Below the pieces are notes generated by a model that saw only the letters and a list, made by a program, of their open reading frames with translations, was not told the DNA's origin and did not search any database. Below, in pieces: positions 48,601 through 59,427 of a DNA stretch of 64,000 bases. This stretch comes from Tetracladium setigerum (Eukaryota > Ascomycota > Leotiomycetes > Helotiales), in contig PZJY01000001.1 of assembly GCA_031472005.1 (NCBI GenBank), forward strand, positions 4,464,001-4,528,000. The letters run 5' to 3'. Position 1 is the first letter of the stretch, and each line of letters opens with the position of its first letter. Position numbers and translations under genes: made by a program.

Positions 48601-50270
48601 AGAATGAAGTGATGACATTCAGCTCATCAGTCATTTCAGGCTCCACCAAAAAAGACTGGATAAGAAACTTGTTTGATATCTCAGAAGGTAAGTCCCCTCC
48701 GATTAAGGTCTTTTGTGGAGACACCTTCTCAAAGTCAACATAGATGACGTGGTCGACCAGAGCAGAAGCTTTCCACCACCATGCTAAATGTCGAAGCAAC
48801 GCGCTCTTTCCAATTCCTCCGGGACCATAAAGAAGCACAATAGGGCAGGCTTCCAATAAATCTTCGATGGCCGAGATGTCATGTGATCGCCCCACCAGCT
48901 CAAGCGGCATAAAAGATTTGATATACTTATTCATGGTGTTCAAAGACTCAAAACCAGGCCCCGATTTGGTGTCAGTTTTGTGGGCCTCTAGGACGAACTG
49001 TTCACAATCAAAGCCCGAATTCGCATAAAGCACTGGAACAAAGTGATCCACTATGAAAATGTCCTGGCCGAGGGTAGCTTTTCGTTGGTTCGTTTCGAAA
49101 AGTACAGTTCTTGCAGCAAGGACAGAAGCATAGAGACTTTTCTTGAAAAGCAGGAGGTTTGTATAGAACATGCCAATGAAGAGGTCAATAGTGGAGTCCA
49201 TAGCATTGAAAGACATAGCTAGGGTAGCCTTGATGCCGTTGCGGATAAAAGTCTCCGCCATATTAGAAGATACTGCACCATTTGCAGAGAAACTCGCCGA
49301 TTCGCAGGCATTGGCAACCACAACCTGGACGCCGTGATCACACAGTAGCTTAGCTACTTTCTCTGCTGGGATCTTGTCTGGCCGTGATCTCTTCCTAGCT
49401 TGAGACTTGACAAAAGTCAGAGTATAACTACGGAACGGCATAAGCTGTTGCCACAACCCGAGGGGATAATCAGTCAGGTACTTACTGATCCTGCTCAATT
49501 TGGCCATGCATATCAAGATGAACAATATCGTAATGCCCTTTTTCTTTCATCTCTAACTCATTCACTAATGCTGACCAACATCCTGGCCGCACCAGTCGAA
49601 GACAAGCCAGTTTATCCATGTTGGGGTTAATCGACACCAATTTAGCGAGCGGCCACGAGACATGGTTTGCATTGATATCCTGTTTCCCACCTGGCCGTGC
49701 CGTGACCATCAAAATATTCAGCTTCTTTTTGGGGGCCAAATATTGCATAACAACAGACAAGTCGTCCTGTGGCTCTGGAATATCAACACATCTTTGAACA
49801 GTATATCTCTCAAAGAAGACTCCCGCAGAATCCCACGGTAGCTTATCCTCCAGAATCTCCCAAGGGAGTCCAAGGATCCTAGAATCCAAACCCTGAGGTA
49901 TTGAATGGTGGATCGTCAGAGACAATCGATCTCCCCTAGTAACCTCTAGTACTCCAGAGGTGGTGATATCTTCAGCGAGTTCCAGCGCCAGCATTCTCAA
50001 CAGTGTTCGGGCCTCATCTGCGCGGTTGATGTCGAATGGATCATCGGTTGCATGCTGCTCCAGGAACCAACGGATATTTTCCGCATTCCTGGGGTTTGAG
50101 AGAATGCTGTTACGAAGGTTGAACACGATAAGAGAGGTATTTTGCGCCTCGGCCTCTTCGTCGTTGTCCCCTTGAACTCTCCCTATTACCTTGAGGCAGG
50201 CTAAGTCCGTGGGTTCAGATATAGAATCTAACCCTTGATAAGGGACGATGTGGAGAGAATACGACTCCAT
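45668..50270 (-). CDS. NLR-like protein: CHAT protease - NB-ARC/NACHT - TPR-like repeats
   Basis: Exon 50270-49486, intron 49485-49395 (91 nt, GTAAGT..CTGAC..CTAG), exon 49394-45668; 1503 aa with no frame defect. CHAT (caspase-like) domain at about residues 120-400: catalytic His in 'YDIVHLDMHG' (about 254) and Cys in 'VVVANACESASF' (about 291). The intron lies between the two catalytic residues. Next is a P-loop NTPase: 'LLYGPGGIGKSALL' (about 449-461), Walker B 'CLLILDGLD' (about 531-539), 'FIIMASRNN' (sensor-like) and 'GNPLAIELV' (GxP motif). A winged-helix/helical region follows, then helical repeats resembling TPR ('NIAECYEKIDDAGKFRLAALEACKAAR'). The last about 35 residues are hydrophobic. 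Family knowledge: fungal NLRs with protease effector domains trigger regulated cell death. Its neighbour is a gasdermin-like gene, the expected substrate. Confidence 0.93.
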
Positions 50271-50565
50271 TATCGATTCGAATAGTTTTAAAGTGCGTCC
50301 ACAATAAATTCAGCAGATTATAGAATCATTGATAGAGAGAAGGTGTTGTGACGAAAGGGGAAACGACACTATACCTATTCCGGCGGCACACAGATCTAGA
50401 TTCAGCCACCAGCGGCTACCAAAAACAAGATAGAATAATAAAAGACACCATAGGTTCGGAAAAGCAGAGGACATTGTCATTCTATTGTCATTCTACCGTC
50501 AAGAGTAGGCAAAACGGAGAGAGAGAGGAAGACAGCGCAGTAGCAAGTTTAGAATCTTCAGGGCC
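50271..50565. promoter_or_regulatory. Shared promoter of CHAT-NLR and gasdermin-like genes
   Basis: 295 bp between the divergent start codons, AT-rich on the NLR side. It suggests co-expression of protease and pore-former. No specific motif is claimed. Confidence 0.6.
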
Positions 50566-51423
50566 ATGGCCGAAGACCCTCAGTTCTATTTCTTGAAGGC
50601 TCCAGGGCTACCAGCATCCCAGAGCCAACATCTCCTCGGCCGCGTGGTCAGAAACTTCGCCAGCCCGACGGCAGATTATACACCAAACGATAAACCTTGC
50701 GAAGTAATCCAATTTCCAGCACCGCCGCTCAGCTCAGCACTCACAAATGCCGAGGCTGTATTGAGCTCATCATCGGACACAACGGTCAAAGCACTTTTGA
50801 CATCGCTTGCTGCACTCACGAGGCAAAGTGGCGACGATGCTTCTGTGTCGTTTTCAAGCGAGGGGATCGAAATTGTGAGATTACAGCAACATACAGATAC
50901 CTTTGACAGACTGAAGGCCGTTCCAGCCGTTCAACAGAAGTTGGCTAAAATGGTTCGACTTGGTGGGAAGGCCTATTTTGTTGTCGGGCTTTTGATTTGG
51001 AAGAATACTCGCTTCACCGCTGGTCAGGCCTCAAACCAGCAAACTTCAGTGAAGGCAAAAGTCCCTGTTGAAAGTGCTTTAGCAGCATCCGGCCTACCTC
51101 CTCCGCTTGCGCGTTCTACTGGCGAGGTTCTAGCTGAGTTTCAAGGGTCGAATACTGCGAATAGCACTATGAGTGCGAATATTGAAGGAGAACAAATCAT
51201 CGGCGTGGAATATAGACTTATCAAACGACAATTTGGAGGTCTAGCCTCGACTACTAAAGTGTCTGATGCCAAAGTTCGGTACGAGGGTGGCAAATCTTAC
51301 GGCAATAAACTTGCGGCTCACAACGACGAGGACGATTCTAGCGATGGGGAAGAGGAGGATATATTGAGAGACGTGGTCTTAACATCTGAAGGCGTAGAAG
51401 GAAGCGCTGAAGTAAGCTCTTGA
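50566..51423 (+). CDS. Gasdermin-like protein (RCD-1 / HET-Q1 family)
   Basis: A single exon of 285 aa. Features shared with fungal gasdermin-like proteins: N-terminal 'FYFLKAPGLP' then 'LLGRVVRNFASPTADYTP', a central helical part ('LTSLAALTRQ', 'IVRLQQHTDTFDRLK'), 'KAYFVVGLLIWKNTRF', 'VPVESALAASGLPPP' and 'GEQIIGVEYRLIKRQF'. A strongly acidic stretch (about 250-266, with DEDDSSDGEEED) precedes a short C-terminal tail. Family knowledge: HET-Q1 of Podospora is activated when a protease (HET-Q2) removes a C-terminal piece, and RCD-1 of Neurospora forms membrane pores and kills cells. Here the partner protease would be the divergent CHAT-NLR. Identification is from recalled family pattern, not alignment. 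No signal peptide; it should be cytosolic until activated. Confidence 0.85.
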   Translation: MAEDPQFYFLKAPGLPASQSQHLLGRVVRNFASPTADYTPNDKPCEVIQFPAPPLSSALTNAEAVLSSSSDTTVKALLTSLAALTRQSGDDASVSFSSEGIEIVRLQQHTDTFDRLKAVPAVQQKLAKMVRLGGKAYFVVGLLIWKNTRFTAGQASNQQTSVKAKVPVESALAASGLPPPLARSTGEVLAEFQGSNTANSTMSANIEGEQIIGVEYRLIKRQFGGLASTTKVSDAKVRYEGGKSYGNKLAAHNDEDDSSDGEEEDILRDVVLTSEGVEGSAEVSS

Positions 51424-51771
51424 GGTTTTAAATGCGAAAAACTTCGTCTTATTAAATACTCCGAAAGAAGAAGTATTAATTAAGTTGTATAAGCTATATT
51501 TGTGACGAAACATGATTATAGGAGCACGTGAGATCCTAGGAGCAGCATAGGCCCTAGGAGTTAAGCAGCTCCCAGAACCTACTCCAAGAGAACTCTTGGC
51601 CAAGGACAATGCCTAAGGTAGCGTCCGTTTTTAAGCAGATGTGATGCCCATCACTGCATCAAGCTATTGGTTCATCACAAGGTTAATGATGGAAATCATC
51701 ATCATTCAGCCTTACTCAGAGTGAGGGCAAATGCCTCACGATAAGTATCCTCACATTAATCTTCATCATAT
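51424..51771. other. Intergenic region
   Basis: 350 bp between the gasdermin-like gene and the HET remnant, with short imperfect repeats of CTAGGAG type at 51530-51565. Confidence 0.5.
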
Positions 51772-53180
51772 TTGATAATGATGGGGGAAGCCAGCAGTCG
51801 CATTAGTATGTGCCATTTGTACCGACCCTTGTTCGACGGAAACGCTTGTGCCGTTCAAGAGAATCTCTGGCAGGCCTTGATCCATTTCAGGGCCACAAAT
51901 GATACCCGAATTTTATGGGTGGATGCCGTTTGTATCAACCAGCAGGATATCAGTGTGCTTAATCACCAAATTTCTCAAATGGGAGGAATTTACCGTCGAG
52001 CCTCTAAAGTAGTAGTGTGGTTGGGGTTGCCGGATCTATCGAGCCACCAGGCGATTTAAATACTGTGAGAAGTTTGCAAATGGAAATGGCCATTAGGGCC
52101 CCTTCTAAATTCGGGCGCATCATCGAGTGGCAACATGAGGCTAGGTTCCATCCAGCGTCTATTCCTACGGAGTATTGGGGCAGACTCTGGGCCATTCAGG
52201 AGATATTGATGGCGAGAGGACCTGTCCTTCTATTGTGGATACGATTCGTTCACTTTCGATGTTATAGAGCAGATTTTAAAACGTCTGGGCCATCGCGTGG
52301 CGACTTCACCGCATGAGAGTAGCCAGATTCTCGAGGATGAAAACTCGATCCTACGAACACTTTGGGGTAGTCTTCCATCACGGCTTTCTCGAGACCGAAG
52401 CATAATAAACGGATGCCTCTGGGTTGTTGTGAATGCACCTGAGGACTTTGTGACATGGCTTGGTCTCTGTTACAAATATGGGGAGTCCAAGTGTCGTGAT
52501 CCAAGGGACAAGATTTTTGGCCTATATAATGTGGCATCTCCTTGCTGTAGGAACGCTGTGAGCGTTGATTAATCGGCGTCATTGGCCGAAACATACCAGG
52601 CGGCGCTTCGACATCACATTCAGAAGCATTCCGATAGAGCAAGCTGTCTTGGAGATAACGACCTTGTTCTTCACAAATAACAGCAATTCCACCAAAGTCT
52701 TGGGATATCAGTGAAGCTGTGCAGAGAAAGTGCAGCGTTGCAAGATCTCTGTGACGGTTCGTTGACAACGACCCAAATAAGCGGCAGAATCAGGGGCAAA
52801 ATCGTATGTATCAGTCCTTCTTTGAATGGCAAAGATACTGCTTTGAGTCCGCCTCCATTGCACCGGTTGTCTGATGTAAACATATGCAAACTTTGATTCA
52901 TCGGGCACTTCCTTGAAAAGGGCGGCCTTGAGAACCCTCAGTCTCGTGAAATTAACCTCGTTGCCTCTTTCTCTGAGACATATGCACAAACTATTGGGGC
53001 TGTATATCGAGCCAAGTCATCCTTCAATATTGAAATAAGTCACCTGCATTCTGCAGAAAAAAAGGGATTACAATTACGACTTGCGGCTGGACACAATAGT
53101 GGAAGCAATAAATGGAACCGCTCAGGCGCGAGGATTGAGACCAGAGTTCAAGATAATCCTATAATCTTTAGGCTCCACTA
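51750..53180 (+). pseudogene. Decayed HET-domain gene
   Basis: Pieces of a heterokaryon-incompatibility (HET) domain occur in order but in different frames with many stops: 'ILWVDAVCINQQDISVLNHQISQMGGIYRRASKVVVWLG' (51890-52030; the classic LWIDAICINQ...Q...M..IY..A..V.VWLG), a 'YWGRLWAIQEILMA' piece at about 52170-52220 (W..R.W.IQE), 'CRDPRDKIFGLYNV' at about 52490-52535 (DpRDkiyaLlgl), and a 'LAETYQAALRHH' piece at about 52580. The N-terminal 'LSYVWG' motif is only faintly present near 51765. I see no way to splice these into one frame. HET domains trigger cell death on allorecognition; this copy is inactive, yet its position beside the gasdermin/NLR pair is informative. Confidence 0.85.
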
Positions 53181-53982
53181 GGTTTTCAGCCATGCAAAAA
53201 AGACTGTGGATGGAGGAAACAATAGCGGCTGTAGAATAGCACTTGAACAGTCAGGCTAATATATCGAGTTGAGTCCTCTTTCACTGTAACTCTTGAAGGC
53301 TGTATCAGCAACCCCAGACACTTGAATAGCAGTTCTTATCGCCCTTTCCTTACTAACCTTATTAAGTACTGAGATGATACTCCTGACAACACACAGGTAA
53401 AACAGCTTTTTCGAGAGATAAAGAGACCGAGACCTTAGAACAGGAGACTTAGTAGCAGTTCCTGAAATTTATTTTATTTATATCTTCTCAATAACTAAGC
53501 TTCGAAAAGTTTATAGAATACATAGAACATCACAAGAAGTTTCCTGACCATAATCTCTCTTAGACGAGACTCGAAGATATAGTATTTGCAGTTATAATCC
53601 GGTCGCCCTGGTTCCCAATTTAATTCTTACAAAACTCTACACGAAGAAATATACTAGATAATTCAATTAGCCATAACTATCATGTTAATTCATTCAACCT
53701 TTCTCGTTCTCAGCTCAGTAGTTAAGAAACTGAAGATGCTTATCTTCGCAAGATAGTTATGCCCTCAAGTAAAACGTCAACATTTCGATGGGGGTCTTGG
53801 CATGCCTTGGGTGCAGTTGATTACTAAGCACCCTCCTTGCTGTATGAAAATTTCAGTTGGAGAGATATGTCTTCAAAGAAACAATCATATACAAAGCAGC
53901 CAAATCTTCTCTTAATGAGGTGAGCAACCTCAAATTCAATCTCATACGCCACAGGCTCGCGAAGAATCCATCAAAAGTCAAA
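53181..53982. other. AT-rich intergenic region
   Basis: About 800 bp, strongly AT-rich. It may hold the rest of the decayed HET gene's C-terminal part, but nothing is recognisable. Confidence 0.5.
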
Positions 53983-55397
53983 ATGAGCAAATATGTCCGA
54001 CAAGAAAAATCTCTTCGCAAACATCCTGTTGCTTCAAGCGCTACCTCTCCCAGACGACCTCCCACAGTCGCTGCGGCCCCAAAGAACGACCTGGTAAGAT
54101 ATAGAACTCTCTGAATGTAAAAACTTTCCAGATTAAGTCTCAGATTCAAGACAAATCCAAATTAAACTCTCTTTCCCTCCTTTGCAGCGCGGCGAAGTTG
54201 TACTGACGCCCACATACAGGTTGGAAGGGGCCTGGATTCATCAAGAAGTCGTCGGGATTGAAGCAGCAGTCTCAAAATGCTCAATCTTCACGCGTGGTCG
54301 CTCCTGAGCAAGAGCAGCAACTTTCCGTGGAGTCTCAACAATTACTCCTTGATGTGTTTCGCACAGCACTGCCCATTTGTCAGGATTATGAGTTTCTGAA
54401 AGTAACTCTTCACGAAATCAGAGTCGCAATCTCAAAGGGAGACTACGAAACAGCATTCTCACGATCTGATTGGCTGGGCGCATATGCTGTGAGATGGTGT
54501 CCCCATAGGGCATTATGCTACGCCAATGTTGTTCTGGAAATGGGTGATAAATTTCCGGAAGAGCGATGGTTCAAAGACTTTCTCGGAACACGGGCGAAAG
54601 AATCTGGCGACACAGACTCTTTGAGAGCTACCAATCTTACAGAACAGATTCCAACGGTGGTCTGTTTTGGAGGAGGTGCTGCTGAGATTATGACGTTTGC
54701 AGCCTTGTTGCGCCACCATCGATCTCAATCATCAACTGCCGATGCGGCAAGTTTCGACTCGAAGATATCTAACAAATACCTAGAGTCAGGATCACGACCA
54801 TCGTTGCCAGATTTAAGTCTTCTTCTTATCGATTTGGCGGATTGGACAACAGTTGTATCAGCTCTTGACTTAGGGCTCAAAACACCGCCACCGCTCTCCA
54901 AATACGCAAGTCAAAGAGCTATAGACAATAGTTCCGCTTTCATCCCGCCGAGCTCATTACATACGAGTTTGAAGCAGAGTAATATCCTCACAACTACCCA
55001 TACAGACTTAGTCGAAATGGTCGGATTACAGCCGTCTCTCGTGACTCTGTTCTTCACACTTACCGATCTAAACAACTCGTCGACTGCTAAAGCAGCAGCT
55101 TTTCTACTCAAATTAACCCTTGCCTCACCTTGTGGTAGTCTGCTGTTAATTATCGATAAAGCTGATGTGCCGGACACAATTGTTGTCAATAACGATACCA
55201 GCTCCAATAAAGCCCGGTATTCGACGCACCAACTGCTGGACCACGTCCTGTTGGAGGAACACAATACCGGGGTAAAGGGAAGCTGGGAACAGTTGGTTCG
55301 GGATCAGCACCGATCGTTCAAGCTGAACGAGGCACTTAAATTCCCTGTTAGCCTAGATAACTTCACATTTCAAGTTCATCTTTTTAGGAAGCGGTAA
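53983..55397 (+). CDS. 25S rRNA (uridine-N3) methyltransferase, Bmt6-like (DUF3115)
   Basis: The clear part is 54258-55397 (379 aa from MKQQSQ). It has 'FRTALPICQDYEFLKVTLHEIRVA', 'DWLGAYAVRWCPHRALCYANVV', the SAM-binding 'VVCFGGGAAEIMTFAALL', 'LLLIDLADWTTVV', 'LKTPPPLSKYAS' and 'PSLVTLFFTLTDLNNSSTAKAAAFLLKLT', the Bmt6/DUF3115 pattern. Family knowledge: Bmt6 methylates a uridine of 25S rRNA in the nucleolus. A basic first exon starting at ATG 53983 (MSKYVRQEKSLRKHPV) and ending at donor 54094 is likely. The acceptor at about 54187 gives a frame that does not join the main frame without extra bases near the G run at 54228-54231, so the N terminus is uncertain. 'FIKKSSGLKQQSQ' reads through in the main frame upstream of 54258. 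Confidence 0.82.
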
Positions 55398-56381
55398 TAG
55401 AAAACAAAATCGAAGTATTGAATAGTAAGCGATCTGTTGAACGGCAGAATGTCTTGGCATCAGGAGCTCTATTACTCAAGAGACTACTATAAGGATACCT
55501 AAACTCCTGCACTTTAGGTGTAGGCCTATGCTTTTTGGGTCGATACGATCCCACTTGCGGAACCTAATTGGAAGATTGCCACTAATTTAGTCTTTTTCGT
55601 CCCCTTCGCATGCAGGATTGAATCCGAAAATACCTCAGCAATAAGGTATTGTTATTAAAATTCCGTTGAAGAAAGAGTTTTGACCGCCGGTCGTTGTTGA
55701 ACGTAACATCGTCCGAATTTTAGAAGTTTTCCTCTTATTTTCAACATTTCATTTTCGGCCGAGCAATGTAATTGCGTTTCTTTCGAGGATTTTAGATCTT
55801 CAGAAACGTGTCACATCCTTTCCGTCTTAGTCTTTAAATAGTGGGGTGGCCGAGGAGCGCGTCCCACTGATTTTGGGTTCAGCACAGCCTGTGAAATTTC
55901 GCTAAATTTCGCGTTAAAATCATTAGCGTACTGCAACAGATGACACAAGGACAGGATGTGAAGATACAACCTGTCAGAGATGGTTAGTGACCGATTACCA
56001 ACTACTCCTCTATTGTCCACTTAGATAGTAGATATTCATTCCAACAAGGACCACAAGGGAAATCAGAGCAAGAAGAATCAGGCTACAGCCGTTCAAAAAA
56101 GATGCCCTGAGTATTGCTTGTTTTGCGGCTGATACCTTTGAGTCAGTGGCGTCTTTTGAATCAAATCACAAGAAACAAACTCAAATCGACCAATCTAGAG
56201 CTTAAGCCAAGACCGTAAAAGTGCCATCTCGAGATTAGCTTGACTTCGTTGGGCCGCCCCTCATCAGCTGCATGGCCCCATCTCTCCCATGTTCTGTTGA
56301 TGGGATTTCGGTTTGTGTCAACCTTCTTGTTCAAAAATATTTCCTTTACGACCCATACGCGTAGAGCAATTCACACAAATA
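55398..56381. other. Intergenic region
   Basis: About 1 kb; no supported gene. Short frames on both strands are without similarity. Confidence 0.5.
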
Positions 56382-57874
56382 ATGAGAGCTTCCCTTCTGG
56401 GCTGGACGCTCAGTCTTTGCGCGTGGGTTGGTTTGGTTGTAGGTATGTTGTACAGCCGCTTTCCCCAACAAGATGATTAGACTTCACACTTTCTTGCGAT
56501 ACTGGGTAGCTAATAAACACCACTATCTTCACAGGTCAATTAAACGACGCATCAAGCTTCGGTTCCATAGCATCTGGAGCAATCTCTTTTGCAGGAGCCT
56601 CATCCGCAGAGTCTTTAGCTACCCCCATATTAACTGCAGGTGCCTCCTCCATAGCTACTGCAATCTCCGCATTCTCTGGACCAGGGACTATCAATTGCCT
56701 CGCCCCAACCCTTACAATCACTGCTCAATCTGACGCTTTCACAATCGAGAAAATCTGCACCACTGTTGAGACTCTCCTCATCGCCCCGGGCGCCGAATCC
56801 ATCACCCTTGAATTCCTCAAACAGATCAACGGGAATCTCCTTATTGAAAACGTTCCCATACTCACCAATTTCCGTGCCTTTCTACTCTCCACTGTTTTTG
56901 GCCACATTTCAATACGCAACGCCTCTATACTAAATGAACTCTCTTTTCCTGTTCTGGCGGGTATTGGGACAGGCGGATTTATTTTGAAGGATAATCCTGT
57001 AATCACCGAACTTGAGCTACCGGCACTTCTCGCTACTAACGGATCAATTACGATCTCCAACAATTCCGCCTTGACAGATATAAGTTTCCCAGTTTTGAAA
57101 GAGGTTGAGAAAGATGCTACTTTCTTTGGGTCATTTGATGCGTATGTTTCCCTTCTAACCCTATCTCTTCATCTAAATATCACGTCAAGTCTCACTATCG
57201 TTTTTTTTTGGAGATCTGATACAGCAGCTAATTGGTGCTTTTTGGTTGTATATAGACTAGCCATGCCAACTATCAGTTATATCAGAGGAAACCTCAACAT
57301 CTCCAGCACTTTATCGCTAGACTGCAGTATCTACTATGTATATCACCGCTTGATCACAAAGGGATCTTATGCATGTGCTGCTAATGCCGCTGCTGTCGTG
57401 ATTCCAAGTTCCACAAACTCAGGAAATACGACATCTGGATCGGGTGCTTCTGGATTGGCTACTCCCGAATCAAGTGCAAATGATCCTGGTAGTAGAGGGG
57501 GATTGGGTATGGGTGCAAAAATTGGTCTCGGTGTCGGCATACCAGTTGTTGTGCTTCTTTTCGGCGCAGTGGGGTTTTTTGCGTTCGGGAAGAAGAGAAA
57601 AAACAAGGAGAGCAAAACGTCAAATGATAATAATGGAAGAGTGGAGATGGTGGGACAAGAAGGAGAAGTGGTTAAGTCGCATCTAAGTACAGCTGAGATG
57701 TCGAATGGAGGCCATCATGAGAAGACGGAGTTATCTGGGGGAGATGTAGAGAAGAAGGTTTATCTTGAGATAGGAGATGGGAATGGGAATAGGAGGGAAG
57801 AGAGGGCTGAACTTTCAGACTTTGGTGGAGGGCCAGTGGCAGAGGCTCACGAGCTTTCTGGTGTTGGATATTGA
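56382..57874 (+). CDS. Single-pass membrane protein with receptor-L/Ecm33-like domain
   Basis: Exons 56382-56442, 56535-57141 and 57256-57874 (introns 92 and 114 nt) give 428 aa, clean frame. A signal peptide (MRASLLGWTLSLCAWVGLVVG) is followed by an Ala/Ser-rich stretch and a leucine-rich, beta-helix-like region ('ITLEFLKQINGNLLIENVPILTNF', 'SITISNNSALTDISFPVLKEV'), as in receptor-L/Ecm33-like domains. Then come a Cys-containing 'SYACAANA', a Ser/Thr-rich stalk, and one membrane helix ('IGLGVGIPVVVLLFGAVGFF') with a basic stop (KKRKNK). The cytoplasmic tail of about 95 residues is acidic. Family knowledge: such fungal proteins sit at the plasma membrane or wall. A sensor or adhesion role is inference. 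The layout is type I, not GPI-anchored. Confidence 0.82.
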
Positions 57875-58815
57875 GCGATTGCGGTAGCTTATCGCCGTTG
57901 ACCTCTCTGAATCGTTCATCAACTTGATAATTTAAATGATGATACAGTCCCAAGACGCCAATTTCCCCCCATCCCCCCTTTGTAATGGCCAATTGACGAT
58001 GGTATTTAGAGTGTTTATACGGGGAAAATAAGAGAATGATATTAGATATAATGCCTGTTTTTTCCAAGAAGACATTATGTAATGGAGAAAATGGAAAGTT
58101 TAGGGGTTTAGACCGACCAAATCTCGTGCTAAGGCGGGGCGGGGCCGGGAGGGAGCGGGAATTTCCCGTACAGGGACAGTTGAGTTAAGGACTTTTAATG
58201 GGGGGGTTCGGCGTTCGGGGTTATCTTCTGTTTTAACCCTTCTAAGAAGCCTGCCAAGATAGCCTATGAATAAGGGGACTGTCGCCAAGAACAGCTTTCA
58301 AAATTGAACCGCTGGCCCTTGGACAACATTTTGTTAGGTAGTTGCCTTAGGCAGCAGCGGGATAAACCCATGGAGTCAAAACTCCTAGAGGCAAATACTA
58401 CGATAGTATCCACAAGTCCAAGTTGAGTGTTCCATATCTTTCGAAATGCACTCAAAATTAAGCTTCAAATTAATTGATACGGTCGCATGACACTTACTAC
58501 ACCTCTTGGCAACAAGAGAATACCCAAGTACCCAGGTTTGGCACGAAGAGAAATGACGAGCAAACTTTCTTTGAGAACGCTCTTCGGTCGCAATGTCTGT
58601 TCGCTGGAGTTTGAGATTTTAAAATCGGAGACACGAACACCATACAGTATGATCCCTTGCCAAACAGTACTTGAGACTTTCTCAGTCGGTAAAGCTATAT
58701 AAACAACCATCTCTTCGTCTCCAGACATGTTCTTCACCCTCCTTCATCATCTCAAGTCGCTCACTCGCTTCATCCTCCCGCTCTTTCCATCAACAATCCT
58801 TTCCAGACCGTCATC
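57875..58815. other. Intergenic region
   Basis: 940 bp; includes a GC-rich island at 58130-58165 and the TATA-containing promoter of the next gene. No gene is supported. Confidence 0.5.
58696..58703 (+). promoter_or_regulatory. TATA box
   Basis: TATATAAA lies 113 bp upstream of ATG 58816, followed by a CT/CA-rich leader. Confidence 0.55.
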
Positions 58816-59427
58816 ATGCAGTTCCCCCAAATCGCAAGCACCATCCTCGCCTTTGCCGCAATCGCCAACTCGGCCACCCTGCCGGTTCACACGGAAGCCG
58901 AATTTACCGTCAATGTTCCGGGCGAGTCTCCCATCTCTAAACGTCAGAGTCTCCTGGTCGCCGGTTCCGGTGGTACTCGCACTGCCTCGGGTAGTGCGAG
59001 CCTTCAAGTGAGCGTCTCGTGCGGTACAATTTATGCCAGCAACTTCGATAGCGCTGCTGGCGGATGTGTCATGAGAACGGTAAGTGTCTCGAGCAACTTT
59101 GGCTATTACACGAGCTAACGAACTTTCTAGTCGGGGTTCTTCGCGGGTTGTGATGGATGCGAGTATAGGGGTGACTTTGGGAAGTTCGATGTCACACTAT
59201 CTGCAAAATGTGGAAATGCAGGAATTACGATCAATGGAAGCCCTGGAGCATACGAAGGTGGAGATATCGGAGAGGCCCCCCTTGGGGCCGCACCGACTGC
59301 TTGGGAGTCAGAGGAGGGACGACTTATGAAATCAACATCTGTGCAGCAGATGGATGGAGACTCGCCCGTTGCTAGAGTGATCAGTTCTCTCCAAGAGGGC
59401 TGTAATCGCGATCGAGGAGAGTCGTAG
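58816..59427 (+). CDS. Small secreted protein, unknown function
   Basis: Exons 58816-59079 and 59131-59427 (intron 51 nt, GCTAAC branch) give 186 aa. A signal peptide (MQFPQIASTILAFAAIANS) is followed by a propeptide-like stretch ending in 'ISKR', a Kex2-type dibasic site at about residue 42. The mature region has seven cysteines ('VSCGTIY', 'GGCVMRT', 'GCDGCEYRGDF', 'AKCGNAG', 'EGCNRD') and is rich in Gly and Ser. No domain is recognised. The odd cysteine count and acidic C terminus argue against a compact knottin. It could be an apoplastic effector or wall protein; the sequence does not decide. Confidence 0.75.

Noticed and set aside
45668..50270. Reading the NLR as two genes (262 aa and 1285 aa)
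   Set aside because: A GTAAGT..CTGAC..CTAG intron at 49395-49485 joins them in phase and unites the CHAT His and Cys in one domain.
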